Assembly (NCBI RefSeq): GCF_004349055.1
Contig: NZ_SMKX01000088.1
Coordinates: forward strand, 1-35,390
DNA from: Kribbella antibiotica
GTDB lineage: Bacteria > Actinomycetota > Actinomycetes > Propionibacteriales > Kribbellaceae
Length of the DNA: 35,390 nt
Direction of reading: 5' to 3'
The notes under the pieces are model-generated. The model did no database searches. It saw only the letters and a program-made list of their open reading frames with translations, and was not told the origin of the DNA. The translations under genes were made by a program, and so were the position numbers. Positions 14,576 through 23,013 of this stretch are shown in pieces (position 1 is the first letter of the stretch; each line of letters begins with the position of its first letter).

Positions 14576-15304
14576 CTAGGAGCGGTTGAAGAGGAGCTTC
14601 CAGGGCATCAGGGCCGACTCGAGCTGGACCTTGAGGCTCATCTTGGAGACACCCTCGGTGCGCTCCTCGAAGTGGATCGGGACCTCGGCGATGCGCAGGC
14701 CGCGCTTCACGGTGCGGTAGTTCATCTCGACCTGGAACGAGTAGCCGTTGGACTCGATCGAGCTGACGTCGATCCAGCGCAGGGTCTCGGCCTTCCAGGC
14801 CTTGAAACCGGCTGTGGCGTCCTTCACGTGCAGGCGCAGGAGCGCGTTCACGTAGAAGTTGGCGAAGGCCGACAGGGCCCGGCGGTGCCAGCCCCACTCG
14901 GCTGCAGCGGAGCCGCCCTCGACGTACCGCGAGCCGATCACGAGACCGGCATCGGTGGTGCGCAGGGTCTCCACCATGATGGGGACGACCGAGGCGGGGT
15001 GCGACAGGTCCGCGTCCATCTGGATGACGATGTCGGCGCCCTCGTCCAGCGCGCGGGTGATCCCGGCGATGTACGCGCGGCCGAGGCCGTCCTTGGTGGT
15101 GCGGTGCAGTACGCCGACCTTCTCCGGTGACGCTTTCGCCAGCTCGTCGGCGACGTCACCCGTACCGTCCGGGGAGTTGTCGTCGACGACCAGAAGCTCC
15201 AGTCCGGGCAGGTTCAGGTCGGACAGCAGCCCGGCCAGGACGGGCAGGTTCTCTCGCTCGTTGTAGGTCGGTACGACAATCACGATCTTGGCTAAGTCAC
15301 CCAT
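14576..15304 (-). CDS. Polyprenol monophosphomannose synthase
   Basis: This encodes 242 residues from ATG 15304, supported by AGAAGGAA just upstream; the frame is open further but without support. It is a GT2 enzyme of the dolichol-phosphate mannose synthase type. VVPTYNERENL is at the N-terminus, followed by VVDDNSPDGTG and QMDADLSHP (the DxD metal motif). GSRYVEGG and AGFKAWK fit the acceptor region. It transfers mannose from GDP-mannose to polyprenyl phosphate, the donor for protein O-mannosylation and lipoglycan synthesis in actinobacteria. There is no membrane domain and no fused apolipoprotein N-acyltransferase, unlike mycobacterial Ppm1. Confidence 0.93.
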   Translation of the reverse strand: MGDLAKIVIVVPTYNERENLPVLAGLLSDLNLPGLELLVVDDNSPDGTGDVADELAKASPEKVGVLHRTTKDGLGRAYIAGITRALDEGADIVIQMDADLSHPASVVPIMVETLRTTDAGLVIGSRYVEGGSAAAEWGWHRRALSAFANFYVNALLRLHVKDATAGFKAWKAETLRWIDVSSIESNGYSFQVEMNYRTVKRGLRIAEVPIHFEERTEGVSKMSLKVQLESALMPWKLLFNRS

Positions 15305-15418
15305 GACATTCCTTCTTCGGGGATACCGGACGCTACCGCATCCAACGGGCGAGCCCCTGAACGCGGTACGCCGAGTTGCCAACGGCAACCCAATGGCAAC
15401 CAAGGAGACCCGCGAATG

Positions 15419-15802
15419 TCAGAGCGCGGCGAGCGCCTCCGTGGTCGAGGCGAAGATCTGGAACTGACCACCCAGACCGGTGACCGACAGCGGCCGGTCG
15501 ACCGGGCGGCCGACGCCGACCAGGGCCAGAGTGATGTTGTGCCGGCCGGCCAGGGTGCGAGCCTCGACCAGGTTCCCCAGACCTGCCGAGCTCAGGAAAG
15601 TGACGGCCGAGACGTCGATCAGCACGAGCCGGGCCGGTGGCGCGACCGCGGCCCGGATCGACTCGGAGGCGAAGTCGCTGGTGGCGATGTCGATCTCGCC
15701 GGACAGCCGGACGAGCAGGACCCCTGGTTCCAGCTCTACGGTCACCGCGTCGAACGTTGTTTTGATCATGTCGCCGTCCCGCGGCTCAGGCTGGCTTGTC
15801 AC
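15419..15802 (-). CDS. STAS-domain protein (anti-sigma-factor antagonist-like)
   Basis: This encodes 127 residues from GTG 15802, chosen because GGGGGAG lies eight bases upstream; ATG 15769 would give a shorter form. The STAS fold is recognisable from VRLSGEIDIATSDF, LVLIDVSAVTFLSSAGLG and ARTLAGRHNITLALVG. The SSAGLG serine aligns with the phosphorylation site of SpoIIAA/RsbV-type antagonists. Such proteins sequester a kinase/anti-sigma factor when unphosphorylated. No anti-sigma kinase is adjacent. The SigB/F-type sigma gene at 28287-29099 is a possible remote partner, by inference only. Confidence 0.88.
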   Translation of the reverse strand: MTSQPEPRDGDMIKTTFDAVTVELEPGVLLVRLSGEIDIATSDFASESIRAAVAPPARLVLIDVSAVTFLSSAGLGNLVEARTLAGRHNITLALVGVGRPVDRPLSVTGLGGQFQIFASTTEALAAL

Positions 15803-15995
15803 GCCAATTTCTCCCCCGGGTAGCCCCGCACCGCCGGTCCGTCCTGACGGGTTGAACTGCCCTGCCCCAACCGTATGCCCCGACGCCGGACCGTCACAAC
15901 GCTTGCCCACGGGATGACCTCGGAGCGTGACCTCCCGGGAGAGGCCAAACGCTGCAACAGCATCGACTGTCCCCAGTGGATGGTAGACAAAGAAC

Positions 15996-16754
15996 ATGGG
16001 CGTACCCGACGGCAAGGCAGCTCTGGTCCCTCCGGGCGCGCGGCAGGCCGCTGATCTGACGGCCGCGGACCTGCTCGCCGAGATCGATGCCGCGGCTGAC
16101 CCTCAGGTGGCGGAGGTCCTTGAGCGCTACTTCCAACTTCAACCAGGCGGCTACGGGTACGGCGACGAGATGGTCGGCGTGAAGTTGTCCACGATCCGCG
16201 AGCTCCTCAAGCCGTACCGCAAAGCGTCGATCCCGCTCGAAGAGCTTGAAGCGGCGCTGACCAGCCCGATCCACGAGCATCGGTTGGCCGTCCTCTGCCT
16301 GCTCACCGATCGCGCGGCCAAGGAGCAGCAAGCGATCTACGAGCTCTACCTGCGCAGTACGGCGTTCATCAACAACTGGGATCTCGTCGACTGCAGCGCC
16401 CCCGAGATCGTCGGCGGCTATCTGTTCGACAAGCCGCGCACCATCCTGGAGACCCTGGTTCGTTCGGAGTCGCTCTGGGAGCGCCGGATCGCGTTGGTCG
16501 CCACCCACTGGTTCATCCGGCGCGGTCAGAGCGAGGATATCTACCACCTGGCGCCCGAGGTCTTCAACGACCGCGAGGACCTCATTCACAAGGCCGCCGG
16601 CTGGATGCTGCGCGAGGCCGGTAAGCGCGTCTCGGAGGACGAGCTTCGCGACTTCCTCGATCAGCACGCCCCGGCGATGCCACGGACCATGCTGCGCTAC
16701 GCCATCGAGCGGCTGCCGGCCGAGATTCGAGCGCACTACCGCGCAAAGCGCTAA
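15996..16754 (+). CDS. DNA alkylation repair protein, AlkD-like
   Basis: This encodes 252 residues from ATG 15996. The HEAT-like helical repeat family of AlkC/AlkD glycosylases is recognised from FINNWDLVDCSAPEIVG, WERRIALVATHWFIRRG, HKAAGWMLREAGKR and the C-terminal HAPAMPRTMLRYAIE. The WDLVD aspartate corresponds to the catalytic Asp of Bacillus AlkD, which excises positively charged N3- and N7-alkylpurines without base flipping. The length fits the family. It is a stand-alone gene divergent from the STAS gene, about 190 bases apart. Confidence 0.92.
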   Translation: MGVPDGKAALVPPGARQAADLTAADLLAEIDAAADPQVAEVLERYFQLQPGGYGYGDEMVGVKLSTIRELLKPYRKASIPLEELEAALTSPIHEHRLAVLCLLTDRAAKEQQAIYELYLRSTAFINNWDLVDCSAPEIVGGYLFDKPRTILETLVRSESLWERRIALVATHWFIRRGQSEDIYHLAPEVFNDREDLIHKAAGWMLREAGKRVSEDELRDFLDQHAPAMPRTMLRYAIERLPAEIRAHYRAKR

Positions 16755-16813
16755 CACTTCGGCCAGGCTCGAAAGGACTGCGCTGCCGGTACGGCGAACC
16801 TACGCTCAACGCC

Positions 16814-17623
16814 ATGAAGCTCATTCGCTTGGCGCTCCTGGCGATTCTGGTCACCGCCGGACTGGTCGCAGTACCGACGACGGCGATGGCAGCCGATCCG
16901 TTGTTCCAGATGCCGATTCCGTGCGGTCTGCGCTGGACGACGGCCACGCACAGCGGGCACAACCCGAAAGAGAAGCTAGACATGGTTGATCCAGGTGGTC
17001 ACACCCAGGGCACGGCGGCCCTCGCGGCGGCCGGTGGGCGGGTCAGCTACTCCGGCTTCCTGGGCGAGACCGGGAACCTGATCGTGATTGACCACGGGGG
17101 CGGCTGGCAGACCCGCTACATGCATCTGGATCGACGCGACGTCGGGCTCGACGACACTGTGGTTCGGGGGCAGCAGATCGGCCTGGTCGGGAACACGGGC
17201 AGCGCGACGACCGGTGCGCACCTGCACTTCGAGGAGAAGAAGGACGGCGTCGTCCAGCAGGTCCGGTTCGACGGGCATCTGGTCCCGATCACCTGGAACT
17301 ACTTCGAGCACTACGAGACCAGCAACAACTGTGGTGGTCCGGGTGACAATAGGTTCTGGGTCGACACGTTCGCCGATGCGCCTGGATACGCGAGCCCTGG
17401 CGCCGGTGCCAGTACCGGAACACTGAAGAAGGGCACGAGCTACGTCTACTGCCGGGCCTGGGGCCCGGAGGTACGCAACGGAGCGTCGTTCAACCACTGG
17501 TGGCTGAAGACCGACCTCGACATCGGCCCGGCGAACCAGTACGTCTCCGCGTACTACTTGTCCCGCTGGGGCAACGACGAGGCCAAGGACAACGCTGGCC
17601 GGGACATCAAGGACTGCACGTAG
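16814..17623 (+). CDS. Secreted M23 family peptidase
   Basis: This encodes 269 residues. It has an N-terminal signal peptide of about 27 residues ending AMA|A. The LytM/M23 core has H49...D56 as candidate first zinc ligands (GHNPKEKLD), YMHLDRR, GNTGSATTGAHLHFE, and H136-L-H138 as the catalytic/zinc HxH. It should cleave peptidoglycan cross-bridges outside the cell. A C-terminal domain (about 170-269) with three cysteines (C157 region onward, YCRAW, DCT) may form disulphides and bind the wall. Its last 70 bases overlap the 3' end of the convergent CPBP gene. Confidence 0.93.
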   Translation: MKLIRLALLAILVTAGLVAVPTTAMAADPLFQMPIPCGLRWTTATHSGHNPKEKLDMVDPGGHTQGTAALAAAGGRVSYSGFLGETGNLIVIDHGGGWQTRYMHLDRRDVGLDDTVVRGQQIGLVGNTGSATTGAHLHFEEKKDGVVQQVRFDGHLVPITWNYFEHYETSNNCGGPGDNRFWVDTFADAPGYASPGAGASTGTLKKGTSYVYCRAWGPEVRNGASFNHWWLKTDLDIGPANQYVSAYYLSRWGNDEAKDNAGRDIKDCT

Positions 17624-18405
17624 TAGACGACGGCCGCGAGCACCAGGTACGCCGGGACCAGCAGCAGCACATCCTGGTTGATCACGGTCGCGGACCAGCC
17701 CGCATCGCGGACCAGCCAGTATCGGGAAGGCCTGTCGACGGTCAACCGGTTCACGGTGAGGAAGGTCAGATGCGTTGCAACACTGGCCCACAGTGAACCG
17801 GTGGCCGCGCGGGCGGCGATGAGTGTGAACCCGAAGATCGTCAGCAGGAACAGGTAGGCCACCGGATCCTCACCCGGTGGCACGAGGCTCAACTCCTGGG
17901 TGTTCTGCTCGAAGATCGTGCCGAGCACCAGTTGCACCGCAGAGGCGATCCCCGGCACCAGCAGGAAAAGCGCCGTCGTCCCTACCGCCGACAGCAGGCC
18001 GCCGTACCGCGAGCGCAGTGCACTCCAGGTGTGACCGCGCAGACTGAGCTCCTCCGGCAACGCCTCGAGCAGCAAGGCGATGACCGTGTTCGTCAACAGG
18101 AACAGCAGCACGCGATGCAGTTCAAAGTGTCCCCAGGTGATCCAGCCCGCGACCGTGCCCGCGCCGAGCACCACAACCGCGCTGCCGCCTGTCACCAGCA
18201 GACCGCTGAGCAAACCGCGCCCAGCCCGCTGCAGCCCTAGCTCCTGCCGCCGCCGAACTGGCCGGATCAGCAGTATGACGACCACCGCACACGCCAGGGC
18301 AGGCACGATTCTCCCGCCCCAACCAGCCTCCGATACCGTGATCGAGCACCCCAGCGCGAATCCCATCGCCAGAGCACCGAACCCTGCCCGCAACCAGATC
18401 TTCAC
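17554..18405 (-). CDS. CPBP (CAAX protease/bacteriocin-processing) family membrane protein, motif 2 His missing
   Basis: This encodes 283 residues from GTG 18405, with about seven membrane spans. Motif 1 is present as E118-E119-L-S-L-R123 (EExxxR), and motif 3 as ATHLTFL with H212. Motif 2, normally FxxxH, reads F147-L-L-V-P151, so the expected histidine is replaced by proline. In the CPBP family these residues line the active site of intramembrane proteases, so this member may be inactive or work differently. Its C-terminus overlaps the convergent M23 gene by 70 bases. A TCGATATATCGA palindrome lies about 40 bases upstream of the start and may be an operator. Confidence 0.85.
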   Translation of the reverse strand: MKIWLRAGFGALAMGFALGCSITVSEAGWGGRIVPALACAVVVILLIRPVRRRQELGLQRAGRGLLSGLLVTGGSAVVVLGAGTVAGWITWGHFELHRVLLFLLTNTVIALLLEALPEELSLRGHTWSALRSRYGGLLSAVGTTALFLLVPGIASAVQLVLGTIFEQNTQELSLVPPGEDPVAYLFLLTIFGFTLIAARAATGSLWASVATHLTFLTVNRLTVDRPSRYWLVRDAGWSATVINQDVLLLVPAYLVLAAVVYYVQSLMSRPALSLASSLPQRDK

Positions 18406-18442
18406 CCCAGCAGCTTATCGCACGACCGTGTCAAAAAGATTG

Positions 18443-18454
18443 TCGATATATCGA
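18443..18454. promoter_or_regulatory. 12-bp palindrome TCGATATATCGA
   Basis: This is a perfect AT-rich palindrome in otherwise GC-rich DNA. It lies two bases past the stop of the MFS gene and 38 bases upstream of the CPBP start. Similar sequences are used by PadR-type repressors, but no PadR gene is in the window. The best reading is an operator of the CPBP gene. Confidence 0.45.
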
Positions 18455-18456
18455 GG

Positions 18457-19929
18457 TCAGGACCGAGCTTCGCTGGAAGGCGGCGGTGCGACCAAGGCGC
18501 AGTGCAGATGCCGCTCGACAGGGACCGTACGACGTCGGCTCCCGTCCCCGAGCGTGGTCCACGCGATGACGGCCCCCGCTACTGCAAGCGCGGCCGAGAT
18601 GATCAACGCCCGGTCGAAACCATTGCTAAAGGCAACAGGATCCCGATAGGACTCCCCAGTGATGCCGGCCGCCATCGGAATCGCGGCCACCGCCATCAAC
18701 TGCGCCGACCGCGCCACTGCATTGTTCACCCCGGAAGCGATGCCCGCATGGTGATCCTCCACGGAAGACAACACAGTCGCCGTCAGCGGCGCGACAGTCG
18801 CCACCAACCCCAACCCCAGTACGACGACCGCCGGCAGCACCGTGGTCACGTACTGCGTGCCCGGCGAGATCCGCAGCATCAGCAGGAATCCACCCGCCAT
18901 CAGCAATGGCCCCACCGTCATCGGTATTCGGGCCCCGATCTTCTCGGCCAGTCCACCCGCATACCCCGACAGGCTGAACATCAACGCGGTCATCGGTAGC
19001 AGCGCAGCCCCGGCCCACAAGGCGGCGTACCCCAGAGCTGTCTGGAAGTAGACGACCACCAGGAAGGTCGCCGTACCGAGTGCGCCGTAGACGACGACGG
19101 TCACCAGATTCGCGCCGGTGAAGCGGCGGTTGGCGAAAATGCCAGGCGGCAACATCGGATGCGAACTGTGCCGCTCAACGAAGACGAAGGCGCCGAAGGC
19201 GGCCAGTCCGATCACTAGACTGGCAAGCACCAAAGGATTACTGAACCCGTCCTCACCTGCGCGAATCAACCCGAAGGTGAAACCAGCCAAGCCGACAGTG
19301 GCCAAGGCGGCACCACTGAGGTCGAGCTTGCCGGTCGACGTCTCGTCGCGAGTCTCCGGCACATGCTTCAAGGTCACCACGATGGTCAGGACGGCGATCG
19401 GCGCGTTGATCAGGAAGATCAACCGCCAGGATCCGCTGTCCACGAGGGTGCCGCCGACGAACGGCCCGATCGCGGCCGCCACCGAGGTCAGCCCCGACCA
19501 GGTGCCCACCGCCTTGCCGCGATCGCCCGGCGCAAACGTGGTCTGCAGAATCGCCAGACTGCCCGGCGTGAGCAGTGCACCGCCGATGCCCTGCAGCACC
19601 CGCCCCGCAACCATCACCTCAAGGGTTGGTGCGATCGTGCAGATGATCGACGCAACCGCGAACCAGGCCACGCCGATCACGTACATCCGCCGCCGGCCGA
19701 GCCGGTCGCCGAGCGACCCGCTGAGCAGGATCAACGAGGCCAGCATCAGCATGTAGCCGTTGACGATCCACTGCAGCCCGGCGATTCCGGCGCCGAACTC
19801 TTCGCCCATCGAAGGCAACGCAACATTCACGACGGTGCCGTCGAGGAACGCCATCCCCGACCCCAGCGTGGTGGCAGCGAGCACCCAGCGCCCCCGCGCA
19901 GTCCCTAAAGCGATCCGTTCCTCGGCCAT
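18457..19929 (-). CDS. MFS transporter, DHA2 (drug:H+ antiporter, 14-TM) family
   Basis: This encodes 490 residues with about 14 membrane spans. LDGTVVNVALPSM in the first span is the DHA2 motif D1. GSLGDRLGRRRMYVIG is motif A, and AVGTWSGLTSVAAAIGPFVGG is the antiporter motif C region. It probably exports drugs or secondary metabolites using the proton gradient. The short C-terminal tail is cytoplasmic and basic. The gene is 36 bases downstream of the lipoprotein gene on the same strand and may be co-transcribed with it. No regulator gene is adjacent. Confidence 0.94.
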   Translation of the reverse strand: MAEERIALGTARGRWVLAATTLGSGMAFLDGTVVNVALPSMGEEFGAGIAGLQWIVNGYMLMLASLILLSGSLGDRLGRRRMYVIGVAWFAVASIICTIAPTLEVMVAGRVLQGIGGALLTPGSLAILQTTFAPGDRGKAVGTWSGLTSVAAAIGPFVGGTLVDSGSWRLIFLINAPIAVLTIVVTLKHVPETRDETSTGKLDLSGAALATVGLAGFTFGLIRAGEDGFSNPLVLASLVIGLAAFGAFVFVERHSSHPMLPPGIFANRRFTGANLVTVVVYGALGTATFLVVVYFQTALGYAALWAGAALLPMTALMFSLSGYAGGLAEKIGARIPMTVGPLLMAGGFLLMLRISPGTQYVTTVLPAVVVLGLGLVATVAPLTATVLSSVEDHHAGIASGVNNAVARSAQLMAVAAIPMAAGITGESYRDPVAFSNGFDRALIISAALAVAGAVIAWTTLGDGSRRRTVPVERHLHCALVAPPPSSEARS

Positions 19930-19965
19930 GCACTCACAGTAAGCGGCCCTTCCGACAAAAATGTG

Positions 19966-20655
19966 TCAGGGCAGGTCGAGCTGGATCACAACCAGTGCCT
20001 GCGAGGCCGGGATGTCCGGCCGAATCGTCAGATTCGGTGGATCGCCAACGGCACAACGGGTCTCGGTGAGCAGCGGGCAGACCGCGTTCAACAGCCCGGA
20101 CGACACCGAGACCGAGGTCGGCAAGGTGTCTTCGTCGGGCGCGAGCAGCGGTCGCAGGGCGGCCGCCGCGCGCTGCGGACGTTGCGGCGTACGGCGAACT
20201 GTCGTCCCCGTGAGCCGATAGGTCAGCCGGAGCTTCGTGGCCGGTGTGGGTAGCGTCAGATCCCGCGTCGTGTCGACTGTCGACGTGTCCAGCGGCACCA
20301 CGGAATCGTCGGCCAGCAACTGCAGATCGGAGGCCCGCGGCGCCGTCTTGGTCATCAGCCCCGGCAGCAATTCCCCGGACGTCGGGACCTGTACCTGCAA
20401 GGAATCGGCGGCCTCGGGCAGGATCACATCCTCAACCATGTCGAACGATCCGTCGCTCCGCGGTACGGCGGTCATCCGGATCCCCGGCGTGGTCACGCCC
20501 GGCCCCGGCGTCTCGGAAGGCGACGAGCCTGGCGGCGGAATGGCGATGGTGTCGTCGACCGACGGACTGGGTGAGACCGGCCCGGATTCACCCGAACAGC
20601 CACCGAGCACCAGGATCAGAGCGGTCGCCAGCAGTACTCCCCTGCGATGCGGCAT
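19966..20655 (-). CDS. Lipoprotein of unknown function
   Basis: This encodes 229 residues. The N-terminus MPHRRGVLLATALILVLGGC is a lipoprotein signal with lipobox LGGC at residue 20. It is followed by a Pro/Ser/Thr-rich spacer (about 21-60) typical of wall-crossing linkers. A beta-rich domain (about 60-229) has two cysteines near the end (VCPLL, TRCAVG) that may form a disulphide. It should be anchored to the outer face of the membrane. I do not recognise the domain. Two tandem 17-base repeats sit directly upstream of its start. Confidence 0.83.
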   Translation of the reverse strand: MPHRRGVLLATALILVLGGCSGESGPVSPSPSVDDTIAIPPPGSSPSETPGPGVTTPGIRMTAVPRSDGSFDMVEDVILPEAADSLQVQVPTSGELLPGLMTKTAPRASDLQLLADDSVVPLDTSTVDTTRDLTLPTPATKLRLTYRLTGTTVRRTPQRPQRAAAALRPLLAPDEDTLPTSVSVSSGLLNAVCPLLTETRCAVGDPPNLTIRPDIPASQALVVIQLDLP

Positions 20656-20667
20656 CAGTCATCCCCC

Positions 20668-20703
20668 AAGAAACGGATCCGGTGCAAAGAAATGGATCCG
20701 GTG
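20668..20703. repeat. Tandem 17-bp direct repeat upstream of lipoprotein gene
   Basis: AAGAAACGGATCCGGTG (20668-20684) is repeated as AAGAAATGGATCCGGTG (20687-20703), with one mismatch and a 19-base period, about two helical turns. The repeats lie 13 to 48 bases upstream of the lipoprotein start, in the divergent region shared with the DUF4397 gene. Direct repeats at this spacing suit binding of a transcription factor on one face of the DNA. Confidence 0.5.
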
Positions 20704-20811
20704 GGGCGCACTGCCTCTGGCGGCCGGATCGGTTTCCGCTTACGATACGCCGCAATTCGCTATGTCCGGGAATTGTGAGGCGATTTCCGGGGTGAGTACC
20801 CAGGGGGCGAA

Positions 20812-21642
20812 ATGAATAAACGCAGGGTGTCCGAACGTTGTCGCGCAGTATATTCGAGAATTCGAGGTCCGGTAATTCCGCTGCTGGTGGCGGCCGCGGT
20901 GATCAGCGCTCCGCTGGCCCCGGCCGAGGCGGCCGCCGGCGGCAATCTCTACATCGTCCAGGGCCTGCCCGGGCAGAGCCTGGATATCAGCGTCGACGGT
21001 CGCGCGGTGGCCACGAAGGTGCCGGCCGCCAAGCTGCTCGGCCCGATCGGTGTCTCCGCCGGTCAGCGCACAATCACCGCGAAGAAAGACGGAAAGGTCG
21101 TCATCGAGCGGCAGGTGACCGTCGGTTCCGGTGGCAGCCTCGACGTGGTGATTCACCAGCCCGCCTCACCTGGCGGCGCTCCGGTCATCACGTCGTACAA
21201 CAACAAGCTGACCGCGGTGCCGGCTGACAAGGCCGCCGTCCGGGTTGCGCACACGGCTGCGGTCGGACCGGCCGATATTCGCGTGAACGGTCAGGTCCTG
21301 TTCGCGAATGTCGCGAACGGAGAATCACTCGACGTAGTCGTTCCGGCGGCCACTTACAGTGTCGAGATCGTTCCGGCCGGTGCGAAGTCACCTGTTGTTC
21401 TCGGTCCGTTGGCTTTGCCGGTGAAGGCCGGATATCTGACCCGCGTTTTTGCGGTCGGTGCGCCGAGTGCGAAGACGATGACGGTCGCCGTCGGCACGAT
21501 CAAACTCCGGCCGTCCGGAACGCCGAAGCCGAAAGTCGTCGACACCGGAGCAGGCCCCGACCAGACCGCAGCACTGGCCGGCATCGCCCTCCTGCTTCTC
21601 CTGGCCGCAGCGGTCACCACACGAAAGGTGATCCGCCGCTGA
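20812..21642 (+). CDS. DUF4397-domain surface protein with cell-wall anchor-like C-terminus
   Basis: This encodes 276 residues from ATG 20812, behind AGGGGGCG. A signal peptide (about 1-40) ends APAEAAA. Two DUF4397-type beta-sandwich repeats are visible, beginning LYIVQGLPGQSLDISVDG and VRVAHTAAVGPADIRVNG. The C-terminus has VVDTG, a hydrophobic stretch (ALAGIALLLLLAAAV) and a basic tail RKVIRR, which is the layout of a sortase sorting signal. The motif VVDTG departs from LPxTG. The next gene, a class F sortase, overlaps its stop codon, supporting a substrate-enzyme pair at the cell surface. Confidence 0.88.
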   Translation: MNKRRVSERCRAVYSRIRGPVIPLLVAAAVISAPLAPAEAAAGGNLYIVQGLPGQSLDISVDGRAVATKVPAAKLLGPIGVSAGQRTITAKKDGKVVIERQVTVGSGGSLDVVIHQPASPGGAPVITSYNNKLTAVPADKAAVRVAHTAAVGPADIRVNGQVLFANVANGESLDVVVPAATYSVEIVPAGAKSPVVLGPLALPVKAGYLTRVFAVGAPSAKTMTVAVGTIKLRPSGTPKPKVVDTGAGPDQTAALAGIALLLLLAAAVTTRKVIRR

Positions 21643-22301
21643 GGAGGCTGCTGTTCGGACTGTTGCTGTTCTGCTGCGTGGGCCTGGAGGGGTGCACCGC
21701 GCAGCTGGACGGAGCTGTGCCGAGCACCGGGGTGGACGGCGGGACCTCGACGCCGATGCCGTCGTCCACCCCACTCGATCCGCTGATCACACCCTCGGCC
21801 ACAGCCCCGCCAGGTCGCATCGGTACGCCGGCTCCCAGCCAGCGCATCCGGTTCGTGCCGACCGAGGTGGTGCTGCCAGGTGGTGACCGCGCACCCGTCG
21901 TACCGGCCGGGACCGTTAAAGAGCAGCTGCAGGTGCCATCCGGTGCGCAACGCGTTGGCTGGTGGGATGGTGGCGCGGAGGCTGGTGATCCGTTCGGTTC
22001 AGTCGTTCTGGCTGGTCATGTGGACACCAAGACCGAGGGCCTCGGCTTCTTCGCGCGGCTGCGCAAGGCCGAGCCTGGCGAGTACGTCGTACTGCGGGGC
22101 GGCGGCCGTACGGCGACGTACCGGATCAGTTCGAAGGTCTCTGTCCCGAAGGATGCGCTCGCAACGAAGAGTGGCGCCTTCGACCAGATCGGCGGGCATC
22201 GCCTGGTCCTGATCACCTGCACCGGCGCGTATGACGCAGGCAATGGCGGCTACGAAGACAACCTTGTCGTCACCGCGACGGCAGTAGGGCTCGCGAAATA
22301 G
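21639..22301 (+). CDS. Class F sortase
   Basis: From CTG 21639, overlapping the previous stop as CTGA, this encodes 220 residues with a lipoprotein-like N-terminus MRRLLFGLLLFCCVGLEGC. TTG 21663 is an alternative start that loses the two arginines. After a Pro/Ser/Thr linker the sortase domain has WWDGGAEAGDPFGSVVLAGH, with catalytic H127, and LVLITC with C194. The position where I expect the catalytic arginine (YRDN in relatives as I recall them) reads YEDN with E206. Class F sortases cleave sorting signals and attach proteins to the wall. It overlaps the gene of a likely substrate, the DUF4397 protein. Confidence 0.87.
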   Translation: MRRLLFGLLLFCCVGLEGCTAQLDGAVPSTGVDGGTSTPMPSSTPLDPLITPSATAPPGRIGTPAPSQRIRFVPTEVVLPGGDRAPVVPAGTVKEQLQVPSGAQRVGWWDGGAEAGDPFGSVVLAGHVDTKTEGLGFFARLRKAEPGEYVVLRGGGRTATYRISSKVSVPKDALATKSGAFDQIGGHRLVLITCTGAYDAGNGGYEDNLVVTATAVGLAK

Positions 22302-22316
22302 CCTAGGCTCGGAGCT

Positions 22317-22934
22317 ATGGCCAGGTATTTCGATGTGCATCCGGAGAATCCGCAGAAGCGCGCGGTTGGCCAGGTCGTCGACCTGGTCCGCGGCGGCGGG
22401 CTGATCGCCTACCCGACCGACTCGGGTTTCGCGCTCGGCTGCGCGCTGGGGAACCGGGAAGGGATCGACCGGATCCGGTCGATCCGGCAGCTGGACGACA
22501 AGCACCACTTCACGCTGATGTGTGAGAACTTCGCCCAGCTCGGGCAGTTCGTGCACATCAGCAACGCCGTCTTCCGCTCGGTCAAGGCGGCGACGCCGGG
22601 CAGCTACACCTTCATCCTGCCCGCCACCAAAGAGGTTCCGAAGCGGCTGCTGCACCCGAAGAAGAAGACCGTCGGCGTCCGCATCCCCGACCACGTGGTC
22701 ACCCAGGCGCTGCTCGCGGAGCTCGGTGAGCCGATGCTGTCGAGCACGCTGCTGCTGCCCGGTCACGAGGAGCCGATGACGCAGGGCTGGGAGATCAAGG
22801 AGGAGCTCGACAACCAGGTCGACGCCGTCATCGACGGTGAGACCGGGACCGAGCCGACCACGGTGATCGACTTCTCCGACGACGTCGCCGAGGTGGTCCG
22901 GGTCGGTGCGGGGGACCCCACGCCCTTCGAATAG
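22317..22934 (+). CDS. YciO-like Sua5/YrdC family protein
   Basis: This encodes 205 residues. GGLIAYPTDSGFALGC is the nucleotide/threonylcarbamoyl-binding start of the Sua5/YciO/YrdC fold. It is followed by KHHFTLMCENF, SYTFILPAT and KRLLHPKKKTVGVRIPDH. The last motif is more like YciO than YrdC/TsaC. Family members make threonylcarbamoyl-AMP for the t6A modification of tRNA, but YciO-type proteins may have a different role. It has no Sua5 C-terminal domain. It starts 15 bases after the sortase stop, with no evident functional link. Confidence 0.9.
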   Translation: MARYFDVHPENPQKRAVGQVVDLVRGGGLIAYPTDSGFALGCALGNREGIDRIRSIRQLDDKHHFTLMCENFAQLGQFVHISNAVFRSVKAATPGSYTFILPATKEVPKRLLHPKKKTVGVRIPDHVVTQALLAELGEPMLSSTLLLPGHEEPMTQGWEIKEELDNQVDAVIDGETGTEPTTVIDFSDDVAEVVRVGAGDPTPFE

Positions 22935-23013
22935 GGCCTTGCGGCTGGGCAATTAATGCCCGATTGTGGCAGGCGACCGTAAATCAGTTCCCTCATCCGC
23001 CCCTGGAGGAACC

